From contig NZ_PSTQ01000004.1 of the NCBI RefSeq assembly GCF_002931075.1, positions 1 through 64,000 on the forward strand: 64,000 nucleotides of DNA, written 5' to 3'. Position 1 is the first letter of the stretch. The number at the start of each line of letters is the position of its first letter. The DNA comes from Pseudoclavibacter sp. AY1F1 (lineage in GTDB: Bacteria; Actinomycetota; Actinomycetes; Actinomycetales; Microbacteriaceae). Made by a program: the position numbers and the translations under genes. A model generated the notes under the pieces. That model saw only the letters and a list, made by a program, of their open reading frames with translations. It was not told the DNA's origin and made no database searches. Shown here one piece after another: positions 32,915 to 41,462 of the stretch.

Positions 32915-33870
32915 GCTGTCGCTCCGCTGAGCGCCGCGGTTGAGACCCCCGTGAGTGCCGACGTGCGGTCGACCAGCGCTTGCAGGTCGTCTGCGTCAAC
33001 CTGCGTCAGGCGCTGCAGCGGTGGACGGACAGTGCCGCCGTCTCGGCCGACAGCGTCAAGCCCGGCCTTGACGATCGAGACGCCGTAGCCTTTCTCCCGG
33101 TCTCGGATGTCGAGGTAGGGGATGACGAACTCGTTGAGCTTCTCGTAGACCGTCTTGCGGTCATTCGCGAGCACATCACGGTGGAAGTCGAGCGCGAACT
33201 CCGGGAGGAAGTTGCAGAGCGCAGACGAGTAGGTGTTGAAGCCGAGCTGGAGGAGCGGGAGCGCGAAGGTCTCGGCGGTCGGGAGCCCGCCGATGTACAT
33301 GAGGCGATCACCGAGGCGGGCGTAGATGCGGGCCATGGCCTCGATGTCGCCGATGCCGTCCTTGAAGCCGACGAAGTTCGGGTTCCGCTCGGCCAGGATT
33401 TCAACCGACTCGGCGGAGAGGATGGCGTTGGCACGGTTGTAGACGATCACACCGAGAGATGTGGCGCGGCACACAGCCTCAACGTGGGCGACGAGACCCG
33501 CCTGCGACCCCTCAGTCAAGTACGGGGGCAGCAGCAGGATTCCGTCGGCGCCCTGCACTTCAGCGTCGGCCGCCTGCTGCGTCGCCACCGCAGTGGCGCC
33601 GGTCGCTGGCGCCACGATCGGCAGGCGGCCGCCGACCTCGTCGACCGCGACGGAGACGACGCGACGGACCTCTTCAGTCGTGAGCGAGAACCCCTCGCCC
33701 GTCCCACCGGCGACGAACAGCCCAGCCAAGGAGAACCCCGACTGCCAGTCGAGGTGCTGACGGTAGCGGTCTTCGTCGACCTGAAGAGCTTCGGTGAAGT
33801 GCGTCACCGGGAAGGTGAGCAGGCCGCCCTTGAGTGTGGCGGCGAGATCTGTTGGGTGCAGTGCTGACAC
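32911..33870 (-). CDS. kdgD: 5-dehydro-4-deoxyglucarate dehydratase
   Basis: A 319-residue class-I aldolase-fold enzyme of the DHDPS superfamily that decarboxylates and dehydrates 5-dehydro-4-deoxy-D-glucarate to 2,5-dioxopentanoate. KdgD-specific segments are G-L-L-T-F-P-V-T-H-F, F-V-A-G-G-T-G-E-G-F-S-L, L-L-P-P-Y-L-T-E-G-S-Q, V-I-V-Y-N-R-A-N-A with the conserved Tyr, and V-G-F-K-D-G-I-G-D-I-E with the Schiff-base Lys. The GTG at 33870 has AAAGG 8 nt upstream; that site lies in a predicted hairpin. The glucarate dehydratase that would supply its substrate is not in the window. A related pyrroline-carboxylate deaminase is less likely given these motifs. Confidence 0.93.
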   Translation of the reverse strand: MSALHPTDLAATLKGGLLTFPVTHFTEALQVDEDRYRQHLDWQSGFSLAGLFVAGGTGEGFSLTTEEVRRVVSVAVDEVGGRLPIVAPATGATAVATQQAADAEVQGADGILLLPPYLTEGSQAGLVAHVEAVCRATSLGVIVYNRANAILSAESVEILAERNPNFVGFKDGIGDIEAMARIYARLGDRLMYIGGLPTAETFALPLLQLGFNTYSSALCNFLPEFALDFHRDVLANDRKTVYEKLNEFVIPYLDIRDREKGYGVSIVKAGLDAVGRDGGTVRPPLQRLTQVDADDLQALVDRTSALTGVSTAALSGATA

Positions 33871-33876
33871 GGTGTT

Positions 33877-33933
33877 GCCTTTCGTAGGTCCGCGGCGGAA
33901 CTGCGCCGACGCCGCGACTCGGTAACGAAAGGC
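33877..33933 (-). promoter_or_regulatory. Two-stem leader hairpin enclosing the kdgD ribosome-binding site
   Basis: In the kdgD leader, outer arms of 9 bp (33925-33933 with 33877-33885, GCCTTTCGT/ACGAAAGGC) and inner arms of 7 bp (33910-33916 with 33891-33897, CGCGGCG/CGCCGCG) are all perfect. The 3' outer arm contains the AAAGG ribosome site, 6 bases before the GTG. The fold would hide it. It may equally be a protein-bound operator. Confidence 0.55.
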
Positions 33934-33998
33934 TAGGCAACGCCATTGATGCCTGTCCAAGTGCATTCGGACATGATCAGATGCCGTAGAGGTATCGA

Positions 33999-34856
33999 CT
34001 ACTCGGGGAAGAGACTGGAGGCTTCCAACGCCGCGAGGGCACGGTGAATAAGCGCCCGGTGCTCGTCACGACGCCAGATGGCGTGGAGCTCAACGGGGTA
34101 CGGGTCGTGCGTCAGGATGGGCTTGAAACTCACCTGACTGAAGCCAAGCATCGAGGCCGACTCCGGCACGATGGCGATTCCGCGGCCGGCGGCCACGAGG
34201 CCGACCAGAGAGAGGATCTGGCTCACCGTGTGGGTGTACTTCCAGCGCGAGACCGGCAGCATGCGCACGACGATGTCGTAGAAGTAGCGAGCGTTCACGG
34301 GGTCGTGCATGATGAGGTCTTCGTTCGCGAGATCGTCGACCGTCAGTGGTCGATTGCGTCGGGCGAGCGGATGCTGCGCGGGCACAGCGACCACGAGCCC
34401 CTCACGAACCAGGAGCTTCGAGGAGTAGACGGCCGGGTCCACTGGTGGCCGCGCCAGCGCGAGGTCGATCTCCCCCTTGGCGAGCGCCGCCAGCTGGTCG
34501 CGCGTGACCATCTCACGGAGGTCGACGCTGACGTCGGGCAGGACCTCCTCGAGGCGGTTAATCACGGCGCCGAGCAGCACAAATGAGCTCGACGCCGTGA
34601 TTCCCAACCGCAAGACGCCGCTTGATCCTGCCGCGACGGTCCTGGCGATCTCGGGCGCCCCATCCGCCACGGCAATCAGCCGGCGGGCCTCAGCGAGGAA
34701 GGCCTCGCCGGCATCCGTGAGTTCGACGCGCCGATTGCTTCTCGCGAAGAGCTGCACGCCGATGGTCGCCTCGAGGCGCTGAATCTGGCGGCTCAGCGGC
34801 GGCTGCGTCATGCGGAGCCTGTCCGCGGCGCGACCGAAATGGAGCTCTTCCGCCAC
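33999..34856 (-). CDS. LysR-family transcriptional regulator, N-terminal start unclear
   Basis: A 285-residue regulator counted from the only canonical in-frame start (GTG at 34856). The winged HTH reads E-E-L-H-F-G-R-A-A-D-R-L-R-M-T-Q-P-P-L-S-R-Q-I-Q-R-L-E, and the C-terminal effector domain has the usual two-lobe pattern with D-L-A-L-A-R-P-P. Family-like sequence (S-L-D-Q-V-R-A-F-I-A) continues for about ten codons upstream of that GTG before an in-frame TAG. There is no ATG, GTG or TTG there, so either an unusual start (such as ATC) is used or helix 1 is clipped. It is placed to control the aldarate genes below it or the divergent importer. Confidence 0.85.
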   Translation of the reverse strand: MAEELHFGRAADRLRMTQPPLSRQIQRLEATIGVQLFARSNRRVELTDAGEAFLAEARRLIAVADGAPEIARTVAAGSSGVLRLGITASSSFVLLGAVINRLEEVLPDVSVDLREMVTRDQLAALAKGEIDLALARPPVDPAVYSSKLLVREGLVVAVPAQHPLARRNRPLTVDDLANEDLIMHDPVNARYFYDIVVRMLPVSRWKYTHTVSQILSLVGLVAAGRGIAIVPESASMLGFSQVSFKPILTHDPYPVELHAIWRRDEHRALIHRALAALEASSLFPE

Positions 34857-34940
34857 AGCGATGAAGGCGCGTACCTGATCAAGTGAGTAGGAGATGCCGA
34901 AAACCTACCACTCCCCGCGCGAACGAGGCAGCCGTCCAAG

Positions 34941-35435
34941 CTAGGCGGCTGGGCGGAGCCCGACCACGAGTTCGATCTCCACCAGCGCGTCCGCCGGCAG
35001 CCTCGGCACGCCGAGCGCCGTGCGCGCATGGCGGCCCGCTTCTCCGAGCGCCGCGACAAGGAACTTCGACGCCCCCTCGATGACGCTCGGATGCTGCACG
35101 AAGCCCGGCGCGCTCGCCACGTAGCCGTTCAACTTAAGCACCCTGGCCACCCGTTCGAGCCCAACGGCCCGATCCAGTTGCGCGATCGCGTTCGCGGCGC
35201 AGAGCTGCGCGGCCGCGATTCCGTCGTCGATCGTAGGGCCGTCGCCGACAACACCCTGGAACGCGACGGCCCCGTCCAGCTTCGGGATCTGCCCGGAGAC
35301 GAAGGCGATATCGCCCCACACCACAACCGTGTCATAGGTGTAGGACGCGTCGGCGGGCTTGGGGAGCTCCACCCCCATCCCAGCGAGCCTCTCCTGTACC
35401 TCGCGAGCAAACGCCGCACCGTCTTCTGTGGTCAT
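34941..35435 (-). CDS. RidA-family protein
   Basis: A 164-residue YjgF/YER057c/UK114 protein, the trimeric fold that hydrolyses reactive enamine/imine intermediates or binds related metabolites. Seen are V-V-V-W-G-D-I-A-F-V-S-G-Q-I-P, C-A-A-N-A-I-A-Q-L-D, and a C-terminal R-T-A-L-G-V-P-x-L-P-x-x-A-L-V-E-I-E. It belongs to the ~150-residue subgroup (YoaB-like) that has an alternate residue where canonical RidA has its substrate-binding Arg in the P-x-R motif; that Arg cannot be placed confidently. The ATG follows GAGGAGAGGA. It is close to the LysR gene on the same strand. Confidence 0.9.
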   Translation of the reverse strand: MTTEDGAAFAREVQERLAGMGVELPKPADASYTYDTVVVWGDIAFVSGQIPKLDGAVAFQGVVGDGPTIDDGIAAAQLCAANAIAQLDRAVGLERVARVLKLNGYVASAPGFVQHPSVIEGASKFLVAALGEAGRHARTALGVPRLPADALVEIELVVGLRPAA

Positions 35436-35754
35436 CTCGTCGATTCCTCTCCTCGTGTGATTACGTTCTCGTTACGGACCGATTACCGGGCACGCTACGT
35501 CGCGCGCCGCCGCCAAGTCCAAGACCACCTCGGACCCAGTCAATACCTTGCCTGCATGACGTAGAGCTCCGAGGGCGAATGTAAATCGATACCCTTACGG
35601 CAAGATTCCATGCCCAGTGGGTGTTAGACAGGCATCGACGACGGCTCCAATACTGAGTCAACACATCAGGCACCTCACCGGCGAGGTCAGCCGATCACAT
35701 GCCACGCAGGAAGTCCCCCTTCCCCAATCGCACCGCAATCGAATTGGAGCAGCC
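35436..35754. other. 319-base divergent control region, no gene
   Basis: This separates RidA (minus) from the importer operon (plus). The stretch 35570-35640 is AT-richer and holds the likely importer promoter and any LysR site. No sharp palindrome was found. CCTC-ACCGGC-GAGG (near 35677) is a minor hairpin. A thiamine (TPP) riboswitch was looked for because of the binding-protein type and not found. Confidence 0.5.
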
Positions 35755-36624
35755 ATGAACCAGGCCGTCAAAGACTGGAACCAGGCGCCGAGCACCGCCG
35801 CCATCGCGGCAGCGGGCCCACAGCCACCGCGCGACACGTCTTCACCTCGCGCCACACGACGTCGACTTCCCGTCGGCGTCAGCAACGCTCTCAAGGCGGT
35901 CGTCGGGCTCCTGGGAGTGCTCGCGATCTGGGAAGTCGTCGTCCTCGTCTTCCAGCTGCCGTCTTACCTCCTCGTCGGCCCGCTGTCGGCCTTCGCCGAA
36001 TTGGCGGCCCGCCCCGAGTACTTCCTCTCGAACGCCTTCATTACGCTTCAGGAGGCCCTCGCCGGCTTCGCTCTCGGCACCGCACTCGGCGTCGTGTGCG
36101 GCGCGATCCTCTACTACATCCCCGCGATGAGGCATTTCCTCTACCCCACGCTCATCGCCATCGACACGATCCCCAAGGTCGCGCTCGCGCCGCTCTTCAT
36201 CGTCTGGTTCGGCTTCGGCTTCGAGTCGAAGGCCTTCGTCGCGATGGCGATCGCCTTCTTCCCGCTTGTCATCAACACCTTCGACGGCTTGGCTTCAGTG
36301 CCCCACGAACTCAAGGAGCTCGCCCACATCAACAAGGCGAGCAAATGGATGCAGGCCACCAAGATCGAGTTCATCTACGCACTGCCCTCGATCTTCACCG
36401 GCGCGAAGATCTCGATCTCGCTCGCAGTTGGTGGCGCCGTCGTCGGCGAGTTCATCGCGGGCTCCGCAGGCCTCGGCTACGTCATCCTCCTGGCGAACAG
36501 CCAAGTGGACCTGGCCTCGATGTTCGCGGCCTTCATGGTGCTCGCCGCCATCTCGCTTGTCCTCTTCTACCTCATCAATCTGCTCTCCGTGAAGCTGCTG
36601 CCGTGGCGCAGCAACCTCAAGTAA
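35755..36624 (+). CDS. ABC transporter permease, NitT/TauT (SsuC/TauC) type
   Basis: A 289-residue inner-membrane permease with about six helices after a Pro/Arg-rich cytoplasmic tail of ~45 residues. The ATPase-contact (EAA) loop is visible around E-L-K-E-L-A-H-I-N-K-A-S-K-W, and P-L-F-I-V-W-F-G-F-G and G-E-F-I-A-G-S-A-G-L-G-Y are typical of nitrate/taurine/aliphatic-sulfonate permeases. The ATG follows TTGGAG. It is the first gene of permease - binding protein - ATPase - M24 hydrolase. Confidence 0.93.
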   Translation: MNQAVKDWNQAPSTAAIAAAGPQPPRDTSSPRATRRRLPVGVSNALKAVVGLLGVLAIWEVVVLVFQLPSYLLVGPLSAFAELAARPEYFLSNAFITLQEALAGFALGTALGVVCGAILYYIPAMRHFLYPTLIAIDTIPKVALAPLFIVWFGFGFESKAFVAMAIAFFPLVINTFDGLASVPHELKELAHINKASKWMQATKIEFIYALPSIFTGAKISISLAVGGAVVGEFIAGSAGLGYVILLANSQVDLASMFAAFMVLAAISLVLFYLINLLSVKLLPWRSNLK

Positions 36625-36745
36625 CCGCTCCCCCGTCACAGACTCCCCTCTCCCACCCATCCACAACTCGCCAAGCAGGCACGGCAGGCACGACACCGCC
36701 GTCGCACACTCCCATGCCGCAAGGCAGAAACGATTTGAGGCCATC

Positions 36746-37795
36746 ATGACCACCACACGCACTCGGCGCACACTCCTCGCAGGCGCCGCCCTCGCATCCA
36801 CCGCACTCGTCCTGAGCGGATGCTCGGGGGCCGGCGCATCAACCGGCCAGGACGTCACCCTGATGCTCGACGTGGCCGCGCTCCCCAAGCACGCCCCCTT
36901 CTACGCCGCAGTGTCTGAAGGATTCTTCGAGGAGGCGGGGATCGACCTCGAGATCATGGCCGGTTCCGGGTCGGGAAACACCGTCACCTCGGTCGACACT
37001 GGACGCGTCGACTTCGGCTGGGCCGACTACGGCGTCACGATCCTGAACCAGGGCGAGGGCGCCAAGGTCAAGCAGGTGAACCTGGTCCAGGGCCAGAGCG
37101 CCTACGCGACCATCGCTCTCCCCGACAGTGGCATCGAGGACTGGGACGACCTCAAGGGCAAGACTGTCGCGACAGAAGCCGCCGGAGCCCCCGCCAAGAT
37201 GTGGCCAGCCGTCGTCGAGGCCGCGGGCCTCAGCGAAGGCGATGTCGAGATCGTGGCCGCCACCGGCGAGTCCAAGATCCCCGGCCTCCTCGCCAAGCAG
37301 TGGGACGCCAACATCTCGCTCTTCGTCTCAGACCAGCCGGTGCTCATCGGCCAGGGCATCGACCCCGTGGTCCTCAAGTGGGCCGACGTGGGCGTCAGCT
37401 ACTACGGCAACGGCATCGTCGCCTCCGACGAGACACTCGCGAACGACCCCGAGCTCGTGACGAGCTTCAACACCGCCCTCTCCCGCGGTCTCATCTGGTC
37501 ATGCCAGAACCCGTCGCTCGCTGCGGCCGACTTCATGGAGCAGGTCCCCGGCTTCGAGCAGGCCACCGTGGAAGCCGCCATCGAAGCCCAGTGCAGCGTC
37601 ACCTGGACCCCTGAAAACGAGGAACTCGGCTTCGGATCCATGAGCGACGAGGGCGTGCAGAAGTTCATCGATCTGGCTGGCACCTACCTCGGTCTCGCCG
37701 ACCCCGACTCGCTGAGCCCAGCTGACGTCTACACGAACGAGTTCATCACCCCGATCGCCGTCGACGAGGTCATCACCTCGCCGCGCGCCGAGTAA
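36746..37795 (+). CDS. ABC transporter substrate-binding lipoprotein (NMT1/SsuA-like)
   Basis: A 349-residue extracellular binding protein. Signal: T-R-R-T-L-L-A-G-A-A-L-A-S-T-A-L then lipobox L-S-G-C. The mature part opens with L-M-L-D-V-A-A-L-P-K-H-A-P-F-Y-A-A, the start of the NMT1/THI5-like fold, followed by G-F-F-E-E-A-G-I-D-L-E. Such proteins carry nitrate, sulfonates, pyrimidine precursors, cyanate, phthalate-like acids and others. The ligand cannot be read from sequence; co-transcription with a peptidase-fold hydrolase suggests an amide or amino-acid derivative. Confidence 0.92.
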   Translation: MTTTRTRRTLLAGAALASTALVLSGCSGAGASTGQDVTLMLDVAALPKHAPFYAAVSEGFFEEAGIDLEIMAGSGSGNTVTSVDTGRVDFGWADYGVTILNQGEGAKVKQVNLVQGQSAYATIALPDSGIEDWDDLKGKTVATEAAGAPAKMWPAVVEAAGLSEGDVEIVAATGESKIPGLLAKQWDANISLFVSDQPVLIGQGIDPVVLKWADVGVSYYGNGIVASDETLANDPELVTSFNTALSRGLIWSCQNPSLAAADFMEQVPGFEQATVEAAIEAQCSVTWTPENEELGFGSMSDEGVQKFIDLAGTYLGLADPDSLSPADVYTNEFITPIAVDEVITSPRAE

Positions 37796-37819
37796 CCCGA
37801 CCGGAATCTGGAGAAGACC

Positions 37820-38599
37820 ATGACGCAAGCACCAGTCATCAGTGTCAAGAACGTCGGCATGACCTACGAGTCCCGCGACGGAGTCAGCAACACCGTCCTC
37901 AAGGGCTGCGAGTTCGATGTCGCCCCCGGCGAATTCGTCTCGATCGTCGGACAGTCGGGCGGCGGCAAGACGACGCTCCTGAAGATCATCTCCGGCCTCG
38001 TCTCCAACACCGAAGGCGAAGTCCTCGTCCGCGGGAAGGACGTCAGCGACGCGCTCCGCGACATCGCCATGGTGTTCCAGAGCCCGGTGCTCCTCCCCTG
38101 GCGGAACAACCTCGACAACGTCATGCTGCCTATGGAGTTCCGCAAGAAGGCGACCAAAGAGGCCAAGGCTCATGCGCTCGAGCTCCTCGAGCTTGTTGGC
38201 CTCGGAGACAAGGCGAAGAAGTACTCCTCGGAGCTTAGCGGTGGCATGCAGCAGCGCGTGGCCATCTGCCGCGCACTTGTCTCCCACCCCGAGATCCTGC
38301 TCATGGACGAACCGTTCGGCGCACTGGATGCGATGACCCGCGACAGCATGAACATCGAGTTGCAGCGGATCTGGCAGGAGACGAAGCGCAGCGTGCTCTT
38401 CGTGACGCACAGCATCCCGGAAGCCGTCTGGCTGGGTGACCGAGTTGTTGTCGTAGGCGACCGGCCCGGCCGGATCATCGCCGACATCCGCATCGATCTC
38501 CCGCGGCCGCGCACCAAGGAGCACCGCTACTCCGAGGCGTTTGCCGAGTACGTCTCCGAGGTCGAATCCCTCATCGGCGTCTCCGGCGCCATCAGCTGA
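37820..38599 (+). CDS. ABC transporter ATP-binding protein, NitT/TauT type
   Basis: A 259-residue ATPase: Walker A G-Q-S-G-G-G-K-T-T, Q-loop V-F-Q-S-P-V-L-L-P-W (the L-L-P-W ending is typical of SsuB/TauB), signature L-S-G-G-M-Q-Q-R, Walker B L-L-M-D-E-P-F-G-A-L-D and switch V-T-H-S-I-P-E-A. A ribosome site (GGAGAAG) lies 8 nt before the ATG. It energises the permease two genes upstream. Confidence 0.95.
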   Translation: MTQAPVISVKNVGMTYESRDGVSNTVLKGCEFDVAPGEFVSIVGQSGGGKTTLLKIISGLVSNTEGEVLVRGKDVSDALRDIAMVFQSPVLLPWRNNLDNVMLPMEFRKKATKEAKAHALELLELVGLGDKAKKYSSELSGGMQQRVAICRALVSHPEILLMDEPFGALDAMTRDSMNIELQRIWQETKRSVLFVTHSIPEAVWLGDRVVVVGDRPGRIIADIRIDLPRPRTKEHRYSEAFAEYVSEVESLIGVSGAIS

Positions 38600-38666
38600 C
38601 CTTCGCACCACTTCAGACCCAACTCCCCCGAAAGGGCCCCAACTTCCCCCGAAAGGAAGGACTCCC

Positions 38667-40319
38667 ATGCTCCGTATCCTGAGCAACGCAAAGACTGTTG
38701 AAGAGCGCTACGGCTTCCGCCCCCAGGACAGCCTCCTCTTCAGCGCCATCCGGCTCGACTCCCACCCGTTTGTCACGCCCCTCATCGTGGAGGGAGGCGA
38801 GAAGGACATCCTGCTCGTTCGCCAGCAGGAGCAGGGCAACGTGCTCTCCGCCGGTGTCCCTGCCGAGAGCATCCGCTTCTACGAACCGTGGGTGACGATC
38901 GACGCGCGCATCGTCGAGGATTGGCCGGCCTCGCCGTCGCTCCCCGCACTCGTGAAGGAGCTCTCGGGCGATGACGGCATTGAGCTCGATTCCAACGCCC
39001 CGTACGTGCACTACCTCGCCCTCACCGGCGAAGTCGCCGTGACCGTCACGCCCTCGACGGCGCCCGCCGTCACCGTCTACGAAGTAGACCAGGACCTCGT
39101 GAAGACCCGGTTCGCGCAGTGGCGCGCGCAGGGCGTCGCCGTCGCCACCAGACTCATCGCCGACGTGCCCCACCTCGCAGGGCTCGAAGCCGACCTGGGG
39201 GCCGACGCCGACAGCCGATTCGACGGACTCACCGGCCTCGGTGAGGAGCTCGGGGTCACCGCCGCGCTCCTCTCTTCCCCACCCAACTTCAGCGAATCCA
39301 CCGGCACCCGTGCCCAGTCCAGCGAGATCGCACTCTGGCTCGCCGAAGGCAATCGTGTCCTGGTGATCGCGGAAGCCTCCAACCGCGGAGTCGCGGGCAC
39401 GCCACTCGGCAGCTTCGACTCGGCGGCCGACGCCATCCACCACTTCGCTGGCGCCGCGCATCTGGCCTTCGAAGAGCAGTGGGAGACGACGGCGCTCGCG
39501 CTCGCGCTCACGGAACGAGGGATCACCCTCACCTCGGCGTCTCGCCCCCTCGGATCCTGGCGCGATGTGCGCGACCACGAAGACCTCGCCTTCCACGTCA
39601 TCGCCGCACGCGCGAGCGTCACGGCGATCGAGGCGGCCGTCGCCTGGGCTCACGAGCAGCTCGACGCAGGAATCGACACCAACGAGCGCGAAATGTACGC
39701 CGTGTACCTGGGCGCGCTGGACGCCTTCCGACGCGACAACGGTATCCCCTTCGCCATCGAGCCGTACTTCACGAACCTGCACTCCTCGAGCCGAATGCTC
39801 TTCCCTGGGCCTCCCGTCGACTTCCCCCTCAACTCCGAGACGAAGTGCATCCAGCTCGACGCCGGGGTCAAGATCACGATCGACGGCGTGACCGTCGCCA
39901 CGTCCGACATGGCTCGCTCCGTGCTTCGTAGCGAAGAGGGCAAGGAGGCGTACGAGATTCTCACGAAGGCGGTCCGTGAGGGCATCATCGCGACCCTGCG
40001 GCCAGGAGTCATCTGCGAGGACGTCCACGCCAGCACGCTCGACTACCTTGAGGCGGTCCTGCCGCGCATGATCGAGATCGGGCTGCTCGGCCCCGAGGTC
40101 GATTTCAACACCGAGTACCGGAAGCGCAACGTCGGCCACCTCATGGGCAAGCAGGAATCGTTTGCCAATGAGCTCCGCCCCGGCTACACGCACGAGCTCG
40201 CCGTCGGCTCGTACGGCGCCGCCGAGATCCCGTGGCGCTACGGAGAGCACGCGATCGGCACCGAGGACCTCTGGTTCATCGGCAGCGAGCGCACCTACAA
40301 CCTCACACTCGCTGACTAG
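38667..40319 (+). CDS. M24-family (creatinase/aminopeptidase fold) metallohydrolase
   Basis: A 550-residue protein, longer than ordinary Xaa-Pro peptidases (~360-450). The first ~300 residues form an unusual N-terminal part; the pita-bread catalytic domain follows. Probable metal ligands are Asp in Q-L-D-A-G-V, Asp in A-T-S-D-M-A-R, His in V-G-H-L-M-G-K, and Glu in G-T-E-D-L-W and I-G-S-E-R. The family includes peptidases, creatinase, ectoine hydrolase and DMSP lyase, so the reaction is open. The ATG follows GAAAGGAAGGA. It is the last gene of the importer operon, before a strong hairpin, so it probably acts on what is imported. Confidence 0.85.
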   Translation: MLRILSNAKTVEERYGFRPQDSLLFSAIRLDSHPFVTPLIVEGGEKDILLVRQQEQGNVLSAGVPAESIRFYEPWVTIDARIVEDWPASPSLPALVKELSGDDGIELDSNAPYVHYLALTGEVAVTVTPSTAPAVTVYEVDQDLVKTRFAQWRAQGVAVATRLIADVPHLAGLEADLGADADSRFDGLTGLGEELGVTAALLSSPPNFSESTGTRAQSSEIALWLAEGNRVLVIAEASNRGVAGTPLGSFDSAADAIHHFAGAAHLAFEEQWETTALALALTERGITLTSASRPLGSWRDVRDHEDLAFHVIAARASVTAIEAAVAWAHEQLDAGIDTNEREMYAVYLGALDAFRRDNGIPFAIEPYFTNLHSSSRMLFPGPPVDFPLNSETKCIQLDAGVKITIDGVTVATSDMARSVLRSEEGKEAYEILTKAVREGIIATLRPGVICEDVHASTLDYLEAVLPRMIEIGLLGPEVDFNTEYRKRNVGHLMGKQESFANELRPGYTHELAVGSYGAAEIPWRYGEHAIGTEDLWFIGSERTYNLTLAD

Positions 40320-40338
40320 ATCCTGGCAATGACGGCAT

Positions 40339-40377
40339 CGCCGGGTTCCCTTGCCTCACGGCAACGGGGACCCGGCG
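40339..40377 (+). terminator. Strong hairpin terminator after the importer/M24 operon
   Basis: Outer arms CGCCGGGTTCCC (40339-40350) and GGGGACCCGGCG (40366-40377) pair over 12 bp with one G-U; inner arms TTGCC and GGCAA pair around a TCAC loop. No T-run follows, which is common for actinobacterial terminators. Confidence 0.8.
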
Positions 40378-40585
40378 AATGTCGTTTCGAGGCGCCGACG
40401 ACACGCGACGAAACGAACTGCACCGAAACAACCACTCGGTCGGTTTCGTCGTACACTTCAGAGTCGATTCAGGGGGACCGATCCCCCAGGCGAGCCCTGG
40501 GTCGTGGGACGAGCATCCTCGTTCCCGAAGTCACAGCGCGACGAGAATTCGCATTTCCCGTACGCCCACCCTCCTAGGAGCATTC

Positions 40586-41350
40586 ATGACCACCGATGTT
40601 GCAATCGCCGACGTCGCGATCGAATCCGATCCGTCGACGACGAGCCGTCTCGCCGCCGAGTTCTTCGGCACCTTCCTCCTCGTGTTCGGCGTCATCAGCG
40701 CCGCCATCTTCGCCGCAGCCAACGGCGTCGCCGACACCGGCATCGGCTGGGTCGGCGTCTCGCTCGCGGTCGGCATCACCGTGATCGCCGGCGCGTACGC
40801 CGTCGGCCACATCTCCGGCGGCCACTTCAACCCCGCCGTCACGATCGGAGCGGCCGCGGCCGGCCGCTTCGCGTGGAAGGACGTGCCGCTGTACGTCGTC
40901 GCTCAGATCCTCGGCGGCATCCTCGCCACGACCTTCGTCTTCCTCATCGCCTCCAACGGCCCAGACGGCTTCCTCGCGGCGGCTCAGGAGGGCGGCTTCG
41001 CATCGAACGGATACGGCGAGGCGTCTCCCGGCGGCTTCGGACTCGTCGCGGTCATCGTGACGGAGATCGTCGCAACCGCGCTCTTCCTCTACGTCATCCT
41101 CGGCGTCACCGACCGTCGCGCGCCGAGCGGCTTCGCTCCCCTCGCGATCGGCCTCGCGCTCACGCTCTTCCACCTCATGACGATCCCCGTGTCGAACGCG
41201 TCGCTCAACCCGGCCCGTTCCATCGCGACGGCCGTCTTCGGCGGCTCGGTACCGCTCTCGCAGGTGTGGGTCTTCATACTCGCCCCCATCGTCGGAGCGC
41301 TCATCGCGGGCTTCACCTACAAGTCGCTCTTCGAGGGCCTGCGCAAGTAG
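40586..41350 (+). CDS. Aquaporin (MIP family, AqpZ-like)
   Basis: A 254-residue channel with six helices and two half-helices. The NPA boxes are H-F-N-P-A-V-T in the first half and S-L-N-P-A-R-S in the second; the Arg after the second box is the selectivity-filter arginine. The first motif G-G-H-F-N-P-A and short loops suit a water channel rather than a glycerol facilitator. ATG follows TAGGAG. A hydrophilic extension of about 17 residues precedes helix 1. Its own promoter is likely (TACACT at 40452-40457), since the upstream operon is terminated. Confidence 0.93.
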   Translation: MTTDVAIADVAIESDPSTTSRLAAEFFGTFLLVFGVISAAIFAAANGVADTGIGWVGVSLAVGITVIAGAYAVGHISGGHFNPAVTIGAAAAGRFAWKDVPLYVVAQILGGILATTFVFLIASNGPDGFLAAAQEGGFASNGYGEASPGGFGLVAVIVTEIVATALFLYVILGVTDRRAPSGFAPLAIGLALTLFHLMTIPVSNASLNPARSIATAVFGGSVPLSQVWVFILAPIVGALIAGFTYKSLFEGLRK

Positions 41351-41376
41351 CAGCACCAGCACCGTGCGGTCTCGAG

Positions 41377-41410
41377 CGGGGCGGCAACAGCAGCAGCTGT
41401 TGCCGCCCCG
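41377..41410. terminator. Perfect 15-bp hairpin between convergent genes
   Basis: Arms CGGGGCGGCAACAGC and GCTGTTGCCGCCCCG pair perfectly around a 4-base AGCA loop, between the aquaporin and the G6PDH-like gene. Symmetric, so it can end transcripts from both sides. Confidence 0.88.
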
Positions 41411-41462
41411 TCCGCTTCCGGTCGAACGCGGGCGGGGTAGGCGAGACATTGCCAGACACGAA

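Noticed and set aside
35436-35754. TPP riboswitch upstream of the NMT1-type importer
   Set aside because: Only a CTGAGT fragment resembles the thi-box; the conserved second half and helix pairings are missing.
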